From NCBI GenBank assembly GCA_964007475.1, contig OZ023275.1, positions 19,137,829 through 19,201,828 of the forward strand: DNA of 64,000 nt, read 5' to 3'. Under the pieces are notes generated by a model, which saw only the letters and a program-made list of their open reading frames with translations, searched no databases and was not told where the DNA came from. Shown piece by piece: positions 15,501 to 27,361 of this stretch (positions are counted from its first letter, which is position 1; every line of letters starts with the position of its first letter). Source of the DNA: Hybos culiciformis. Taxonomy: Eukaryota > Arthropoda > Insecta > Diptera > Hybotidae. The position numbers and the translations under genes are program-made.

Positions 15501-18150
15501 TGTGTATATACGAAGAATTAATTTATTAACATGTGCGTCGTCGGTCGTCTTTGGTCAAGTTAATCATGTTTTCTTTTGGAATTATATTTACGCTAAACAT
15601 TTAATTAAAACACAGGTATCTATCTATCTAATATCTATATTATATTTGTTTTCATTTGCCTAACGAAATATATAATTGCCACAATTTTTTTTAATAATAT
15701 TTTGATAGTTAATGTGATATGAATGATTCGTAGAATGGAATCGGGAGTCCCCGTGTAATGAAAACATTTTTTTTTAGACTAAATGTTTACTTTTTTTTAA
15801 ATTAGAAAGGTTATTTACATTTGTAAAATATACTAAACCTGTTTTAATAAATTATAACATTCTTGTAATATTTTTATGATTAGTAAATTTGTTCTTTTAT
15901 TCGTTGGTATTAGCGTCAGAAATATTTCTAACCAGCTAGATTACGTTATTTTGTTATAAATTTTTAAAATTATTATGTAGCAATATTAGCAATATAAAGA
16001 AAATTAAAGTAAATTAATAATAAAATTATTGTTAATTTATGTGCACGGTCTTATATTCATGTCTTAAATTTAAATTCATTGAATTTCTAATCTTAGGCAC
16101 ACACAAAAGTTAACCCAATTGTTATGTTTTAGTTAAATTTTGAAAATGTATTTCAAATAATTTATACATAAATTAAAATTATATAAATATATAGATAATA
16201 TTATGATTATGACATCAGTAAAAGTATTTTGAAATTTGGAATTTGATAAGTTAAATAATTTTATATATACATTTAAAGAAGCTATCTGAAATCTAACACA
16301 TATCACATGATGCTCATCACCTTGAGACAAAAGTAATAATAAAAAAATCATAAAACTAAAATATATACCAAAGTTATGCTAAAAATATATGTAGGAAAAT
16401 TTTTTTTTTAACAATTATAACACCTAAAAGCATAATTAATTTGATTGATGAAACAACAGAAAAAAAATCTTTTAAAAAGTCATGAATATAGAAAATTTTA
16501 CTATATTTAAACTTTTTCTACATGGTTAGCCATAGAACCCTTGCCTTTATTACAATTTTATACATTGAAAATATAAATATTTTTGTGACATTGCAGAATT
16601 TATTTATTCTACATTATAATACATAATGTATCTACATTGTATATATATTCTATAATAATTTTTATCCAGTTTATTTTAGATAGACTCACTAAGTTATAAG
16701 AAATTCTTTTTTTAATATATAAAATATTCAAGAAATAAGAATAAATTATTTTATAAAATAACGATTAAGTGGAGTTTGCCTTCTTTGAAAATGAATTTGC
16801 ATAATAATAATAATAAAAACAATAATTATATACTATGTGTGTATTAATGATGTGATTCATTTGAAAATATTTTCGAAGTATTTTAAATACTTAAATTTAC
16901 AAAAATACATTATGTATAAATTTATACTCATATTTTTATTAAATTTTCAATTGACCAAAACTGAAATCATAAAATTGGAATTTCCAATATTTTGATAAAT
17001 AATAATTAGCACAATAATAATCGAAATGAGTATACGTATAAACATCATACATATATAGTTTCCAGAGAAACATTATCATATAAATATATGTATATTAAGT
17101 TATAAAGTCCACTTACTTTTAATCTAATTTAAAATTATTAATAATATTTATTTTTTGATTTGGAGTTAACTACTCAATTTTTGTTTTTGTAAACCTATAA
17201 TAGTTTTGAAAGTTTTTCCTCCTTAAAATTCCGTTTACTATATATAGTGTACTTTAAAATATCTTAAGCTAATATCTTATGTCGTTATAATTGAAAAGTT
17301 TTCTTAGACTTAGACGTAGCTTATATTCAAATAGGAGACATTAAATTAAAGAAATATAAATTTCAATAAAATAATAAAAAAAATAAGACAAAAAAGCAAG
17401 AAAAAAAATTATAATTAAAACAAGTTTAAAAGAAAGTCCTAGATTCAATCTAACTTTTATAAGTATATAAAAGTAATAAAAATAAAAAACAAATAAAAAA
17501 CGAGTTAAAAACAACCTGTAACAAAATAACTAACTATAGTTATACGATGCCACAGACAATTCTTTCACGAGTGGCAGCGGTAGCGTTGACGTGCAATACA
17601 AATGCAACATTACATTATGCACTACACATTAACCATATATTTATGTGTACATATTTGAATTTATATTATTTATCTTTATAATCTTATAAATAATATCTTC
17701 TTGTCTAGAACTTATATATATACATATATGTATATGCAAAAAAAAAGAATTTTAAAGATTTTCAATGTTTTAAAGCGTGACAATAAAATAAAAATTATCA
17801 TATTATAATTATTATTTTGTTTTTTCAACAAAAGATAAATAATAATTTATTTTAATTGACCTTTAATTACTACAATGGCTATTAATATATATTTTTGTCT
17901 GTAGTAATGACTGTATGTTTACAAATAAATTTAATTTTTAATGTTTCATTAAGAGCCCTGGTACCGAAAATAAAAATATTTTTCTGTTTTCTATTTTTGT
18001 TACCTATGTAGAAAATAAATGGACTTGTAAAATACGGCAAAGATGGCATGAAAAAAAGTTAGTAGTGAAATTTTAGAAAATTACACATACTTCAATTAAA
18101 TAGAAAAATTAGATAAAAAAATATTTAGAAAATTAAAGAAATTGAAAATT

Positions 18151-18342
18151 CTACATCAATAGCCCTGGAGAGTGATCTGTGCCTTTACTTCTTGGTCTCA
18201 ACAAATATTTACTTTGTATAATTTCAGCCAAAGAATTCAAATCCGCCTCATTCCAGGGTTTATTCTCTAACATATTAAAAAAATCGCTTCAGTCGAAATT
18301 ATGTTGGCCGTGCAAAACTTGAACCTTGTTTTCTAAGGCAGG
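18151..18342 (-). pseudogene. unrecognised C-terminal coding remnant
   Basis: On the minus strand a frame reads from about 18342 to a TAG at 18151-18153, interrupted only by one TGA at 18289-18291. About 63 codons with one internal stop is unusual in such AT-rich DNA. The residues are not the Lys/Asn/Ile/Phe mix of chance frames: they include the words VLHGQHNFD, SDFFNMLENKPWNEADLNSL, AEIIQSKYLLRPRSKG and a terminal DHSPGLLM. The segment is visibly GC-richer than its flanks. It could be the end of a decayed gene or transposon protein, or a true terminal exon if splicing enters after the TGA; a pyrimidine-rich acceptor ending atgttag lies at about 18269-18288. I do not recognise the family and see no further exon upstream. 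Confidence 0.4.
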
Positions 18343-19690
18343 GCTTTTAAGTTTTTTAGTTTTTTTTTTTTCATTAATTTTATATCACTTTTAATAAAAC
18401 TGGTAGAAATTAAAAGGTAAGTACATACAGTATATGCATAATTGTATACATATACATATACCTGTAATAAATTTTGTAAACAAAAAAAAAAATTGTCGGT
18501 AATATTTCCATTATAAAAAAAAACATACAAACATATTATATATTATAAAATTTATATGCAAAACTATTATAGTAGTCGCATTTGTATCTTATTCATGGTC
18601 GAATTTACACCGAATTGACACATATATGATAAAAATAATAAAAATAAAATATTGACACTTTCTTCTATTTTAACCATATAGCATCTAGTTATTTATTAGC
18701 AAATCATTTTTTTTTTTTAGAAATTTTTATGACGATTTTTCAAATTAATTATTTAATATTTAACTTTCACCTCGCACGTCAACCAAATAATAGAATAACT
18801 ATCAAGTATTATAGATTTGGGTTTTATATCTTTTTTTTTTGACATGTTATATCTTTTATTACAAAGTATAACTTTTTTATGAGATAAAAGAGGCAACAGA
18901 ATAAGATTTCTTTTGTGCCTTGTGGTAAAATTAACAAGTTTTGAAATACAAATTCTAAGATGAGAACTGAAACTATTAGTATGTACCTAATATATGTTCA
19001 CATACATAATTAAATGATTTTTTCCGCCCTCCATTTTATGATATTTATATACATTTTCAGTGAAAACTTTCAAAATATCAAAACAAACTGTCAATTACAT
19101 ATAAAAATATCAATTTCGCGTATCTTATTTACTCCAAGTAAGTTCTATTTGGTTATACTCAATAAAATAGTTACAATATACAAACATTTTTTTTTCTTGT
19201 CGCGTGACTTAAACTTTCGATTGTTACGCAATTTATTACAATTTTTATTTATTCAGATTAATTAAAAAAAATAATAATGAATTATTAAATTTAATCATTT
19301 ATTTGATAAGTTAGTGCAGCTGTTCAATTTATTTCTATTTAAATTATATAAGATTCATTCATTCAGAAAACCGAATTTTAAAATATTCAATATTTCTCAA
19401 CAATTAAAATTTTCTATTAAAATATAATTAAAGGTATTCAACTTTAGAACCACAAATTAAAATTTTAATTCTAACATTGATTTATGATATAGTAAGTTGA
19501 TTCTAAACTATATATATATATATTATAAAGAGTAACAGTGTTGAAATAAATTAATTATTATTGTGGTTCAAAATGTACGCAATGTCAGGGAAAATTGTGA
19601 TTATAATTGTTAATCTATAATGTGTGATTCATTTAACTGAAAATAACAAACAAATCATGTCAAACATAAATTCTACCGAAAACATAGTCG
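18343..19690. other. AT-rich non-coding stretch
   Basis: Poly-A/poly-T tracts and AT-rich unique sequence. No exon, RNA gene or repeat is recognised. Short open frames on both strands here have random composition. Confidence 0.55.
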
Positions 19691-19932
19691 CCGCATTGTT
19701 CTCTAAATTAAACATTTGTATATTATAAAATTTAAACTTTATTATTTTTTTTATATAATTTAATTGCCGATTAGTTTTGTGCTCTTAACACATCAACTTG
19801 GCTTAGACTAAGCCCAGGTGATGTGTTAAAAACACAAAACTAGTCGGCATTTAAATTATATAAAAATAAAACGAATAAAGTATAGAAATTGGAAAATATT
19901 ATGTAAGTGTTTAATTTAGAACAATGATGCGG
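19691..19932. repeat. foldback repeat 1 of the 20-kb cluster
   Basis: The left arm begins ccgcattgttct and the right arm ends with a reverse-complement copy (agaacaatgatgcgg). The arms are best conserved near the centre: the right arm carries gatgtgttaaaaacacaaaa, which mirrors ttttgtgctcttaacacatc on the left, and they meet at gcttagactaagc around 19806. Arms are about 120 bp with mismatches and small indels, giving a hairpin of about 240 nt. It looks like a foldback MITE or a hairpin-RNA precursor; no coding potential. Confidence 0.75.
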
Positions 19933-20055
19933 AATTTCTATCAAGAGGTTAATATGGAATCAATAAATCAAATCAAATATAATTAGCGCACTTCGGTTTA
20001 GTATATTAACCTTCTGCTGTTCGTAGTATAATAGCATTAATAGTAGATTATTGTA

Positions 20056-20224
20056 TATGTTAACTAAATTTGTTATTAATTAAGAGTTCTGTATACACAA
20101 AAATACATTGACACGAGTCAATACTTATATCACGAGACCGAAGATCGAGTGGTATAAATTCACAAGTGACTATGTGTTTTTGTGTAAATACAGAACGAGT
20201 TGTATAACAAATTTTGTTAACATA
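20056..20224. repeat. foldback repeat 2 (copy 1 of a shared family)
   Basis: An imperfect inverted repeat with arms of about 80 bp: the left end tatgttaac is mirrored by the right end gttaacata. The arms share words such as cacaaaaa, gtatacac/gtaaatac and tatacc/ggtata, and the centre is gagaccgaagatcgag. A close relative lies in the window at 40992-41162. Similarity between the two loci extends past the palindrome into the segment taatgtgcatgtg...gtagttgca (20239-20268). The palindrome is therefore one module of a larger repeat. Non-coding, although a chance 71-codon minus-strand frame overlaps it. Confidence 0.8.
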
Positions 20225-20388
20225 TCCAATATACTGTTTTAATGTGCATGTGTAAGGTAGTTGCAGTCTATACATTCACAATGCAAAAAAAACAAAAGTT
20301 GATATACACATTTTTTTAAATTTTTTGTTGGTATTTGTCTGTATTGAAATATTGTGAGTGATATTATTTTTGTTTAGGTACTACCGTT

Positions 20389-20661
20389 GAGTAATAATAT
20401 TTATAAGAGGGACAGAATTCACACAAGTAAATTTTTTTCAAATTATGACAATATTTTGAATGTATTGAGTAAAATTTTTTAACTCAAATGTGTTTATTCT
20501 TTATTTTATTATTTTTATTATTGTATTAAGAATAAACACATTTGAGTTTGAAATTTTTATTCAATACATTGAAAATATTGGCATCATTTTTGAGTTATTT
20601 GAAAAAAAAATGCTGAAATTTACTTGTATGAATTCTGACCCTCTTATAAATATTATTACTC
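20389..20661. repeat. foldback repeat 3
   Basis: The left arm begins gagtaataatatttataaga and the right arm ends with its reverse complement tcttataaatattattactc. Inner parts of the arms share ctcaaatgtgtttattctt with its complement. Arms are about 125 bp with indels, around a short AT loop near 20515. It sits 8 bp from the next foldback. A plus-strand frame over the right arm reflects AT-rich sequence, not a gene. Confidence 0.8.
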
Positions 20662-20669
20662 TATGGTAT

Positions 20670-20892
20670 TACCATAGATTAAGAATACAGAAAGATGGGA
20701 AGATTTATACAACATTATTTTTGGTATTTTTATGTGAATGTGCTAGTAAAACAAAATAAAATTCGTGATAATTATCAATATATGAAAAAAATTTTATTTA
20801 GTTTTACTAACACCTTCACATAAAAATACCAAAAAAGACTGAAAAAATGTTGTATGAAGCTTCCAATTTTTCTGTATTCTTAATCTATGGTA
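20670..20892. repeat. foldback repeat 4
   Basis: The left arm taccatagattaagaataca is mirrored at the right end by tgtattcttaatctatggta. Further inside, ggtatttttatgtgaa and ttcacataaaaatacc pair as well. Arms are about 100 bp around an AT-rich centre near 20780. It follows foldback 3 almost directly, so the two form consecutive hairpins. Confidence 0.8.
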
Positions 20893-20910
20893 TTACGGAA
20901 TATTTAATAT

Positions 20911-21010
20911 GAAACATTTAATGAATGGAAGAGGCATTTAATGAATGGAAAATGGCATTTAATGAATGGAATGAAGCATTTAATGAATGGAATGAAGCAT
21001 TTAATGATTG
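20911..21010. repeat. 20-21 bp tandem repeat, about five units
   Basis: A minisatellite with the unit (gaa)gcatttaatgaatggaat, about five copies with small length changes, immediately right of the foldback cluster. The last unit decays to gcatttaatgattgcat. Confidence 0.85.
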
Positions 21011-21423
21011 CATGTGTATTGACGCATATAATATTCCATTTAGCGATCTAAATTCTATACTACTAAATACAACATACCGAGCACATGCCCATTAAAATAT
21101 TTTATGATTATCTGGTACACTAACACAACCAAGAAAATTAGTCGAACAGCATATCGTCCGCTCAGAAATGAAACAACGTATGACATTTATACGTCATTAT
21201 TTGACAATAGCACCATTCGATTCCTCGTACTCGATTTTATAAGTACAACTATTTTGCATTATTCTTAATGTTGATTAAAATGTGTTTTTAGATGAAAATT
21301 TTACGTTACTTGATATTTTTCCATACGTTTTTTTAAATTTTCAAATTTTTAAACTCAAATTACTCAAAACTATACTTTTCATTATACATCGTTTCATTTC
21401 TCAGCAGACGATATAGTCGTTAA

Positions 21424-22420
21424 CAGGTAGTGGCGTAGCGAGCCTAACCCGCGCCCGAGGCACAGTACCTTTTTAGCGCCCTCATTCGAAAACCATATTT
21501 TATTATATGTGAAATATACTCGCAAATTAATAAATAAATAAAGTCATAGGCTCAAGCTAGGCTTTAAATTTGACACAAAAAATGTAGTTGAGAAAACAAG
21601 ATTAGATTTTGAAATGTATATTACCTAGTTTACATGATAGTCCAACCGTGGTTGAGTCGAAAAGCTTATGGTTGAACTGTGGTTGAATTGAGTTTGAAAA
21701 CAACAACAAAAAAGAAACAAAACAAACAGCTGTTGCCTATTTTTAACCGGGTTAACCGTTTACATGGATAGAGTTAACTTAACCGGTTGAGTCAGGTTGA
21801 CCCAGGTTAACTCTACCACCGTTTACATGTAGTTGAACCGTAGTTGAACCCGGTTTCAACTCTCCATGTAAACTAGGTATCATCTAGAATTTGTTCAAAA
21901 GATACCTATTATTTATTTTACATATTTATAAAGAAATATTTTAAAAACACGCAGTTTTAAAACAATAAAAAATTAAATATTTATTATCTCTATAAAGATA
22001 CATATATTTAAACATAATATGATTATAATACTAATTACTATGTATACATTTTCGTTGCTTTTGATGAAGCAAATTTATCAATCATCAAAGTTGATCATTT
22101 CAAATTTTTCTCTTTCCACACTTAAAAGTCCCTCACATTTCCCTAACACAACAATAAAATTCATTAAATTTAAAGAAAAACAAATCCGAAGACGTGCCAT
22201 TTCTATTATAAATATAATATTACAGTTTGATTTAGACTATTAGTGTTCCTTTTTTTCCTTTTTATTTTCGCATTAACATTTATATATTACACTGGCACTA
22301 AATTTAAAATATATTTTCCAAAAATCAATTATAATAAAAGTAAAAATTATCCAGCAAATTTTTGTTTGGCGCCTTTTTGAGTAGCGCCCTGGGCATGCTG
22401 CCCCCCTTGTTATAATAACC
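21424..22420. mobile_element. degenerate DNA transposon remnant
   Basis: GC-richer ends bound an AT-rich interior. The left end contains gtagtggcgtagcgagcc and agcgccctc. The right end contains ggcgcctttttgagtagcgc, then gggcatgctgcccccc. Both ends carry agcgccc words but align poorly as inverted repeats, and no target duplication is clear. The interior has no recognisable transposase, and a younger element is inserted at 21622-21880. Probably an old non-autonomous element; superfamily not assigned. Confidence 0.4.
21622..21880. mobile_element. nested MITE with TACCTAGTTTACATG termini
   Basis: Terminal inverted repeats tacctagtttacatg (left, from 21622) and catgtaaactaggta (right, to about 21879) flank a 0.26-kb element. 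Its interior is rich in the word gttgaacc and its complement ggttcaac, so subterminal parts also pair. It lies inside the older 21.4-22.4 kb repeat, so it inserted later. No coding capacity. Confidence 0.7.
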
Positions 22421-25400
22421 TTAAAATGTACATATTAAAAGAAATAACAAAATATACATTTATATATTTTTGTTTTAATTTTATATGAAAATTGGAATTT
22501 AAACGCGTCATCAAACTATATTTTGGGATTTAACCGTGTCATCAACTTTTATTTTAAATTTTTATAATGAATTTATAAAAAAAATATGAGTGGCAAATAC
22601 AAATAAAAAATTTTAGTCAAAACAAAAATGTTTAATCGTTTCCCTTCTTAGTTCTTCTATTTTCTTTAGTATAACCACGCAAATGCCATCTTCCTCATCA
22701 ATTCATTTTCCATTGATAGCAATGCCAGCTCTGGACTAAGACTTATTAGCTAGCTTTTTGATAATAACATTAATAACTAATCTTCAAAAAATTAGTGAAA
22801 TACAAATGGAAGTTAATATTTACCTGACCGGTTTAAGGAAATACATTCTTTTTATTTACTTTTCAGGATATGAAGTTTTATGGATTGACATTCAATTCAA
22901 AATTATTATATGATTTTGTTATAACATCAATCCTTTAGAATGTGTATCTAAATAAAGTGTTGAAAACAGAATAATAATATTAAAGATTAGCATTTAAAAT
23001 TAAATGCAAGATCAAAAATATAAAAATGTCCTTGACTTTTGTTCAGTTGCATGATTAGGTGTCGTAATTTTTTTTTTTTTAATAAATCTCTCTTTGGAGA
23101 TATAAAATAACAAGTATACATATATACTTTTTTTTTGTATATTTTATATACTATATAAAAAAAGAATATTATTTTTAACTGACATTTTTTTATTGTAAAA
23201 AATAAAAATGTTATTATTATTTTTATTTTAGATTTGTTATAAATATACAAATAAAATTCTCAGAAATTTTTTAATACATGTAGAAATATTTGTAATTACA
23301 AGTGCTACGATAGTCTATGAAATAGTACAGTTACGTAGTAATTTTTTATACTTAATATTTAATTATTAATTATTTAATAATTTATCTATAAAATAATTGA
23401 TCAAATTTTCAATTAAATAAAAAATTCAATTTGAAGTTCGATGAAATAGAGCTTATGAGTATGAACTACATAATCATTTTAAGGTTTTATTTTATTATTT
23501 GCAAAATTTTATAAAAAAAAAATATATAATAGAAATTTCGCAACAGTTAACTTCCAGTATCCTAATTCAGCTCTAATTTTAATATACATTTATGTACATA
23601 ATAGTATATTAGACAGTTTGCTCTTTTTATTTCTTCATTTTATATTATTTAACAAAAATTCTTATAAGTTTGTAACAAAATCAAATCAATTTCTGACACA
23701 TGTTGAACTTTTATGACTTCCATAAAATCAAAATAAGAAAAAAAAAACTAAGAAGTATAATAACGAAGCAATTTTTATTCTTGATGTATATAAATTCTTA
23801 ATATATTTTTGAAAATAAAGTTCAAATTGTGTTTATTTTTTTTTCATATAGCCTGAACTGAACTATAAAGTTTCTCTAAATAAAAAAAAAAAATATATAG
23901 GTATATAATTTAACAAAACAAGAGAAGATGAAAAAAAAAATCAAACTAAATCATCAGCTAGCTAGGTATATAATACCAAAGAAATCTTCAAATTGAGATG
24001 ATAATAAATTATAATGAAGTAAACAAAACACGAAAATTTTATATATCATGTCTATATACATTGTACACAAACGTATATATAATGCTATTATATATACGTA
24101 GGCATGATTTCTTTTTCAACCTGTGATAAAATGACGTCACAAAATTTATCTTGTCTGTTATATATATTTTTTTTTGTTTCTTTTTTTGTTTTTAGGTTTT
24201 TACGTAAAAAATAAAATATAAGTTTTATATGAATTCTGCACACTGGGTTTTTCCCCCTGATGACTTTGATTTTTATTTTCTTTTTTATTAACATGGCCTG
24301 AAAATTTTACAAAATAGGTATAAATTTAAGATTCGATATGAATTATAAACTTTATGCTTAGAATTATTTAAATACTGTTAATTTTCTTTTATACATAAAG
24401 TTAAAATGTATGTTCCTCACACTGGTCCATATCTAGTTTGTATCTGCATAGTTTTATTATATTCGTACTATAGGTTTTTCATCTAATTAAAATTTAACTA
24501 ATATTAACTATATTATAAGATTAAAACTAAATTTTTAGGTTTTTAATTATGATTGTAATAATTTTTAATGTAAAAAAAATCAATATAATATCTATATAAT
24601 ACATATTTTATTATGTATTATATGTTTTGATTCGTGCACAAACAGATAAAATAGAAGAATAACTGTGTAGTAAACTTAGAGATAAAACTAAATATGTAGG
24701 TATTTATGTAAAAATAAATAATTTCGATGTTAAAATTTTTTTTTCATGTTAATACTAAAACTAAGAGATCACAATTAAGAGCCAGCCCTCAGGTAGAGTT
24801 GTCTAATTATCAAGAATCAAGAATAGTCACATCTCCCAATAAAATAAATCGTAATATTAAATAGTTTTAAATGATAAAATACCTAATAATTTAATTTAAA
24901 AATTCCAAAAAAGACCTTAATTAATAAATTTTGGTCTATCTTTGTAGTAATTAAATCATAATTATTCTAAGAAAATATCTTTTGAACATAATGATTATTT
25001 ATACTAGTATATTATTTAAATGTATATTAACTACATTTTAAATATTTTATTAATGTTGACAATGTGAATAATATTAAGATAAATTTTCTATTATTAATTA
25101 ATACCTAACTATATGTACCTCTTTTGTATATTATTTCTTTTTGTAATATTTTTGATGGAACTTACCCAAAATAATAAATTATTTTCATAACATCAAACAT
25201 TAAATAACTATAGATATTTATTATGTATATATTTATAATGTATGTATATATTTATTATTTATTTTAACAGTGTTGTTATTATGATGGTTAAAAATTACAT
25301 GAATGAATAATATGATATATAATATCGTAGATATTTATTCTAATATTGTAATAATTTACAAAACTTTTGTCATATTTATTTTTGGAAAAATAAAAATTAA

Positions 25401-26227
25401 ATTTTATTATTCTAAGCATAATTTTATTTAACAAAATAAAAAAAAGGAAAAGAAACAGAAAAAATTAGACCAAAAGTTCTAGGACATCGCATGAAGGTTC
25501 TATATATACATAATTATTATGCAAAATAAATAAAAAGACAAAGTTTTATCACAAAAATTTACATTTTTTAATGCGCAATTTCGAAGAAATATTTTTTTGA
25601 CAATTAATGCAAAACAAAACTTAGAATTTCCTCGCACAAAAAAAAATTCTCTTTATCCTTTATGTTTCATAAATCGAGTATAAACAATTATTTAACTTCA
25701 TATACTCTAGGCTAGGTACTGGAAAAAAAAAATTGTTTTTACGCAATTAATAACCTGCATAATTTTTCATCTAAAAGTTTTAGCTTTTAAAGATTGCAAC
25801 ATTTGAACTATTTAGTTGATCTATCGTTATTTCTTACTAGTAATTTTCATTTAAAACTATCTAACAGAACTCTTAATTCTATCAAACAATATTGAAGCCA
25901 ACTAATGTCCAGACTCCATACAGATAAGAGTATCCAGTTTTTTATGCTATTATGTGTAAAAGCATCCAATTTTGTGGTCAATCTGTTGATGTGTTTTTTT
26001 TTCTGCAAACATTTTTTAGTTTTTTTTTTTTTATTGTTTTGTCTTAAAATAAAAATAAAAATTTACAAAAAATATATATACATATATCTTTTCCAAATTA
26101 ATAGTTTTTCCCCCCTCCCAGCATAGACAGCGGCGAAAATATAATATACAACAACGATCTTTTAAACTTGATTCGTTATTATTATTATTATAATTTTTTT
26201 TTTTTTATATACTATACTTTTCTTTAA

Positions 26228-26250
26228 AATAATAATAATAATAATAATTA
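26228..26250. repeat. (AAT)n microsatellite
   Basis: About six tandem AAT units. A similar shorter ATT stretch precedes it near 26177. Confidence 0.9.
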
Positions 26251-27231
26251 TTCAGCTTTTAGCAATGAAACAGATAATAATAAAAAAACATAATTTTATT
26301 AAGAAAAAAAAAAAAGTTTCTTTCTGTTTGTTAAATTTATTTTATATTGTTTACAATATAGTTTTTAAATTATAAAATTCTTGGCTCAGTTCTAAGTGAA
26401 TACCGGATTTGAACGGACGTGGTCAATTGTTTAGCCGGATTCGATAAAAAAAAAATTATTATTATTTTTTTTATTTAATTTAAAATAAATACATATATTT
26501 GTGAAACAAAAAGTAGAATTGCAAAAAAAAAAATTAATAAAAAATTTTAACAAAACTTAAATCTTGAATATCCTGGGAAGGATAATTAAAAAAAAAAATA
26601 AAAATTACAGGTTGGTTTTAAAATTTAAAAAAAAAAAGAAAAAATTGTTTAATTTTAAATAAATATAATGATATTTGGTATCAAATAAATTTATTCTATT
26701 AAGTTTTGATATTTAATATGTCAAGGAAAGGAAAAAAAAAATTAAATAAATTTTCTAGTGATAAAAAAAAAATATTGTGAAGAAATATTAATTTATTGTT
26801 AAATTTTCCATAAAAAAAAAATTAAAACAAAAATTTTTTTTTCATAGAATTACATAAATAGTCTCAGCTTTTCAATAAAAGGAAAATAAATTAAAATTAT
26901 TATTTTTGGGATAAAAATAAAAAAAATTTTATGAATGAAATGGAAAATTCAAAATTGTGTGTGCAAAAACAAATTCGTACAAAAATCGAAGTTCCTTAGA
27001 TTCGTTCTTTTTGACATATATAATTTATATAATACATACTAGTTATAAGCTCATGGTCAAGGGGCTAGAAAAGCTTACTAATTTAAAACAAAATTATTTT
27101 AACCATAAAATTGGCCATGCGCAAAGACGAAAAATAAAAAAAAACATAGTTTAGTGGAATTGCAATAGGGGTTTGGTTTATATGTTTTGATTACTAAGAA
27201 ACAACTTAGTTTACAACTTTAGAGAGAATTA

Positions 27232-27300
27232 TACGATTTGGCTGAAATTCGAACTTGGCATGTCTTTAGCCCAATGCTGCTCTCGTGAAATTTGAAGAAG
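27232..27300 (-). repeat. possible tRNA-derived SINE fragment
   Basis: On the minus strand the words gcagcattgggc and aagttcgaatttcagcc resemble box A and box B of tRNA-derived SINEs in the right order, but the spacing is short. The island is GC-richer than its surroundings. No cloverleaf, tail or target duplication is visible, so this is tentative. Confidence 0.3.
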
Positions 27301-27361
27301 TTCTGCTAGAAATATTAAAGACAGTTCTGATAGAAATATTAAAGACAGACAGACAGACACA
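27301..27361. repeat. 24-bp duplication ending in a (GACA)n tract
   Basis: The unit ttctgctagaaatattaaag plus acag (27301-27324) is repeated with one change (27325-27348) and runs into four GACA units. This fits replication slippage. Confidence 0.85.

Larger units (their letters stand above)
1..18150. other. AT-rich gene desert, left part
   Basis: About 18 kb of A/T-dominated DNA with frequent poly-A and poly-T tracts. Open frames here are short and made of Lys/Asn/Ile/Phe/Tyr codons, as expected by chance; the longest, on the plus strand at 4950-5261, is a run of Phe/Leu codons over poly-T. I see no coding exon, RNA gene or intact transposon. Slightly less AT-rich islands, possibly old repeat fragments, lie near 8.6-8.75, 9.15-9.26, 11.15-11.22, 13.98-14.23 and 17.54-17.62 kb. 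The block could be intergenic or an intron of a gene lying outside the window. Confidence 0.6.

Noticed and set aside
20907..21010. Tandem units considered as a CRISPR-like array
   Set aside because: The units are contiguous 20-21 bp copies with no unique spacers, so this is a minisatellite; the genome is also eukaryotic.
26390..26450. tRNA-like box B (cgttcaaatccgg) on the minus strand
   Set aside because: A single box match with a poor A box and no cloverleaf; too weak to list as a SINE.
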